NCBI GenBank assembly: GCA_003105035.1
Contig: PQAL01000014.1
Coordinates: 1 to 64,000, forward strand
DNA length: 64,000 nucleotides
Direction of reading: 5' to 3'
Source: Anaerolineales bacterium
Lineage (GTDB): Bacteria; Chloroflexota; Anaerolineae; Anaerolineales; UBA4823
Under the pieces are notes generated by a model, which was not told the origin of the DNA, searched no databases, and worked only from the letters and a program-made list of their open reading frames with translations. Shown piece after piece: positions 63,326 to 64,000 of this stretch (position 1 is its first letter; the number at the start of each line of letters is the position of its first letter). A program made the translations under genes and the position numbers.

Positions 63326-64000
63326 ATGAACATTTGCGTTCCAAAAGAAAGACGGACCTTTGAGTTCCGGGTCGGGCTGACCCCTGGTGCGGTGCAGATG
63401 CTCACCAAGGAAGGTCATGTCGTTTATGTCGAGCATAATGCCGGGGTGGGCGCGGGATTCAGCGACCAGGAATATGAAAAGGCTGGTGCGCGACTCGTCT
63501 ATACCCCGCATGAAGTTTTTGGCCGGGCTGATCTTCTGTGTAAGGTTGCCCGTCCGACCTACGAGGAGCTGGAGTGGCTACGCTCTGAAATCACCATCAT
63601 GGGCTTGCTGCACTTGTTTTCCTCACGCCAGGACAAGATCGATATCATCAAGGAAAAGAACCTCACCACCATATCTTACGAGCAGATTCAATTACCTGAT
63701 GGATCGCAGCCTGTCCGTAAGCCGCTCAGCCAGATCGGTGGTCGCCTGGTTGCTCAGATCGGCGCACACCTGTTACAGAACGATGCGGGGGGTAAGGGTA
63801 TCATGTTGGGAGGCATGGGTGGTGTGCCCCCGGCTGAGGCCGTAATCATCGGAGCCGGTATCAGTGGTACGGCTGCAGCCCGCTCTTTCCTGGGTGTTGG
63901 TGCCCACCTGACAATGCTGGATACCAACCTGGATGCCCTGCAGTTCATCCACGAAACGTTCCCGGGTGTAGCCACCATGGTATCCAATCCACACAATATC
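63326..64000 (+). CDS. ald: Alanine dehydrogenase, 3' end cut by window
   Basis: The ATG at 63326 follows AAAGGAGTGAAATCT. The visible 225 residues start MNICVPKERRTFEFRVGLTP, the usual N-terminus of alanine dehydrogenase/NAD(P) transhydrogenase alpha-like proteins. They reach the Rossmann motif AVIIGAGISGTAAARSFLGVGAH near residue 176, where NAD binds. Conserved catalytic positions are present in the first 100 residues. About 40% of the normal 370-residue length is missing at the window edge. The enzyme oxidatively deaminates alanine to pyruvate. Confidence 0.9.
   Translation, partial: MNICVPKERRTFEFRVGLTPGAVQMLTKEGHVVYVEHNAGVGAGFSDQEYEKAGARLVYTPHEVFGRADLLCKVARPTYEELEWLRSEITIMGLLHLFSSRQDKIDIIKEKNLTTISYEQIQLPDGSQPVRKPLSQIGGRLVAQIGAHLLQNDAGGKGIMLGGMGGVPPAEAVIIGAGISGTAAARSFLGVGAHLTMLDTNLDALQFIHETFPGVATMVSNPHNI

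Noticed and set aside
1-64000. CRISPR arrays and rRNA genes
   Set aside because: No regularly spaced short repeats and no ribosomal RNA-like stretches were seen in reading through the window.

Overview
The window looks like a chromosomal segment of an uncultured or little-studied Chloroflexota bacterium, most likely class Anaerolineae. The pointers are bacterial-SH3 plus NBR1-type FW-domain surface proteins, DUF2804 and DUF6483 proteins, a tandem MoeA pair in which one copy carries a fused periplasmic-binding-like domain, very long TPR proteins, and a subtilase ending in a short hydrophobic C-terminal motif. Taxonomy is inference; no ribosomal RNA or standard marker cluster is present.

Layout. 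(1) 1-4236: tail of a surface SH3/FW protein, a SulP anion transporter and a DUF6483 gene. (2) About 4360-27350: a composite, partly decayed genomic island whose right end is an intact tRNA-Arg(TCG). It holds at least three tRNA-derived, att-like repeat blocks (about 4420, 23068 and 25382), two decayed tyrosine-recombinase ends, a decayed IS3-family element, a decayed SGNH hydrolase, a MazF-like toxin-antitoxin pair, and an AT-rich cell-surface polysaccharide cluster (6892-22285). That cluster encodes a GT2 glycosyltransferase, a DUF354 protein, an (alpha/alpha)6-like protein, a bi-domain oxidoreductase, a flippase-like membrane protein, a giant membrane protein, and a Wzy-like ligase/polymerase fused to TPRs. 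(3) 25794-30878: housekeeping-like genes (CNNM/CorC transporter, DUF2804, SDR, beta-lactamase-like serine hydrolase).

(4) 43379-30983, minus strand: the most interesting region. A tight seven-gene operon sits behind a near-perfect sigma-54 (-24/-12) promoter. It encodes a TIM-barrel-like protein, an FtsZ whose catalytic T7 loop has Asn where a catalytic Asp is expected, three small membrane or secreted proteins, an 1852-residue TPR protein, and a caspase-fold (clan CD, C25/CHAT-like) protease with a visible His/Cys dyad and a Cys-rich tail. Directly next to it (49600-45003) lies a sigma-54 regulatory set: RpoN with an unusual zinc-ribbon insertion, a PAS/GAF histidine kinase, and an NtrC-type activator that has lost its DNA-binding domain. 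I infer that this set may switch on the FtsZ-TPR-protease operon.

(5) 49722-56859, plus strand: a compact run of proline dehydrogenase, DinB, UbiA-type prenyltransferase, two MoeA proteins, a polysaccharide deacetylase lipoprotein and a BCP peroxiredoxin. (6) 56895-57287, minus strand: tmRNA with its promoter and terminator. (7) 57726-64000: a large secreted S8 protease with kelch-like repeats, ornithine aminotransferase, and the 5' part of alanine dehydrogenase. The last two, with proline dehydrogenase, suggest amino-acid catabolism.
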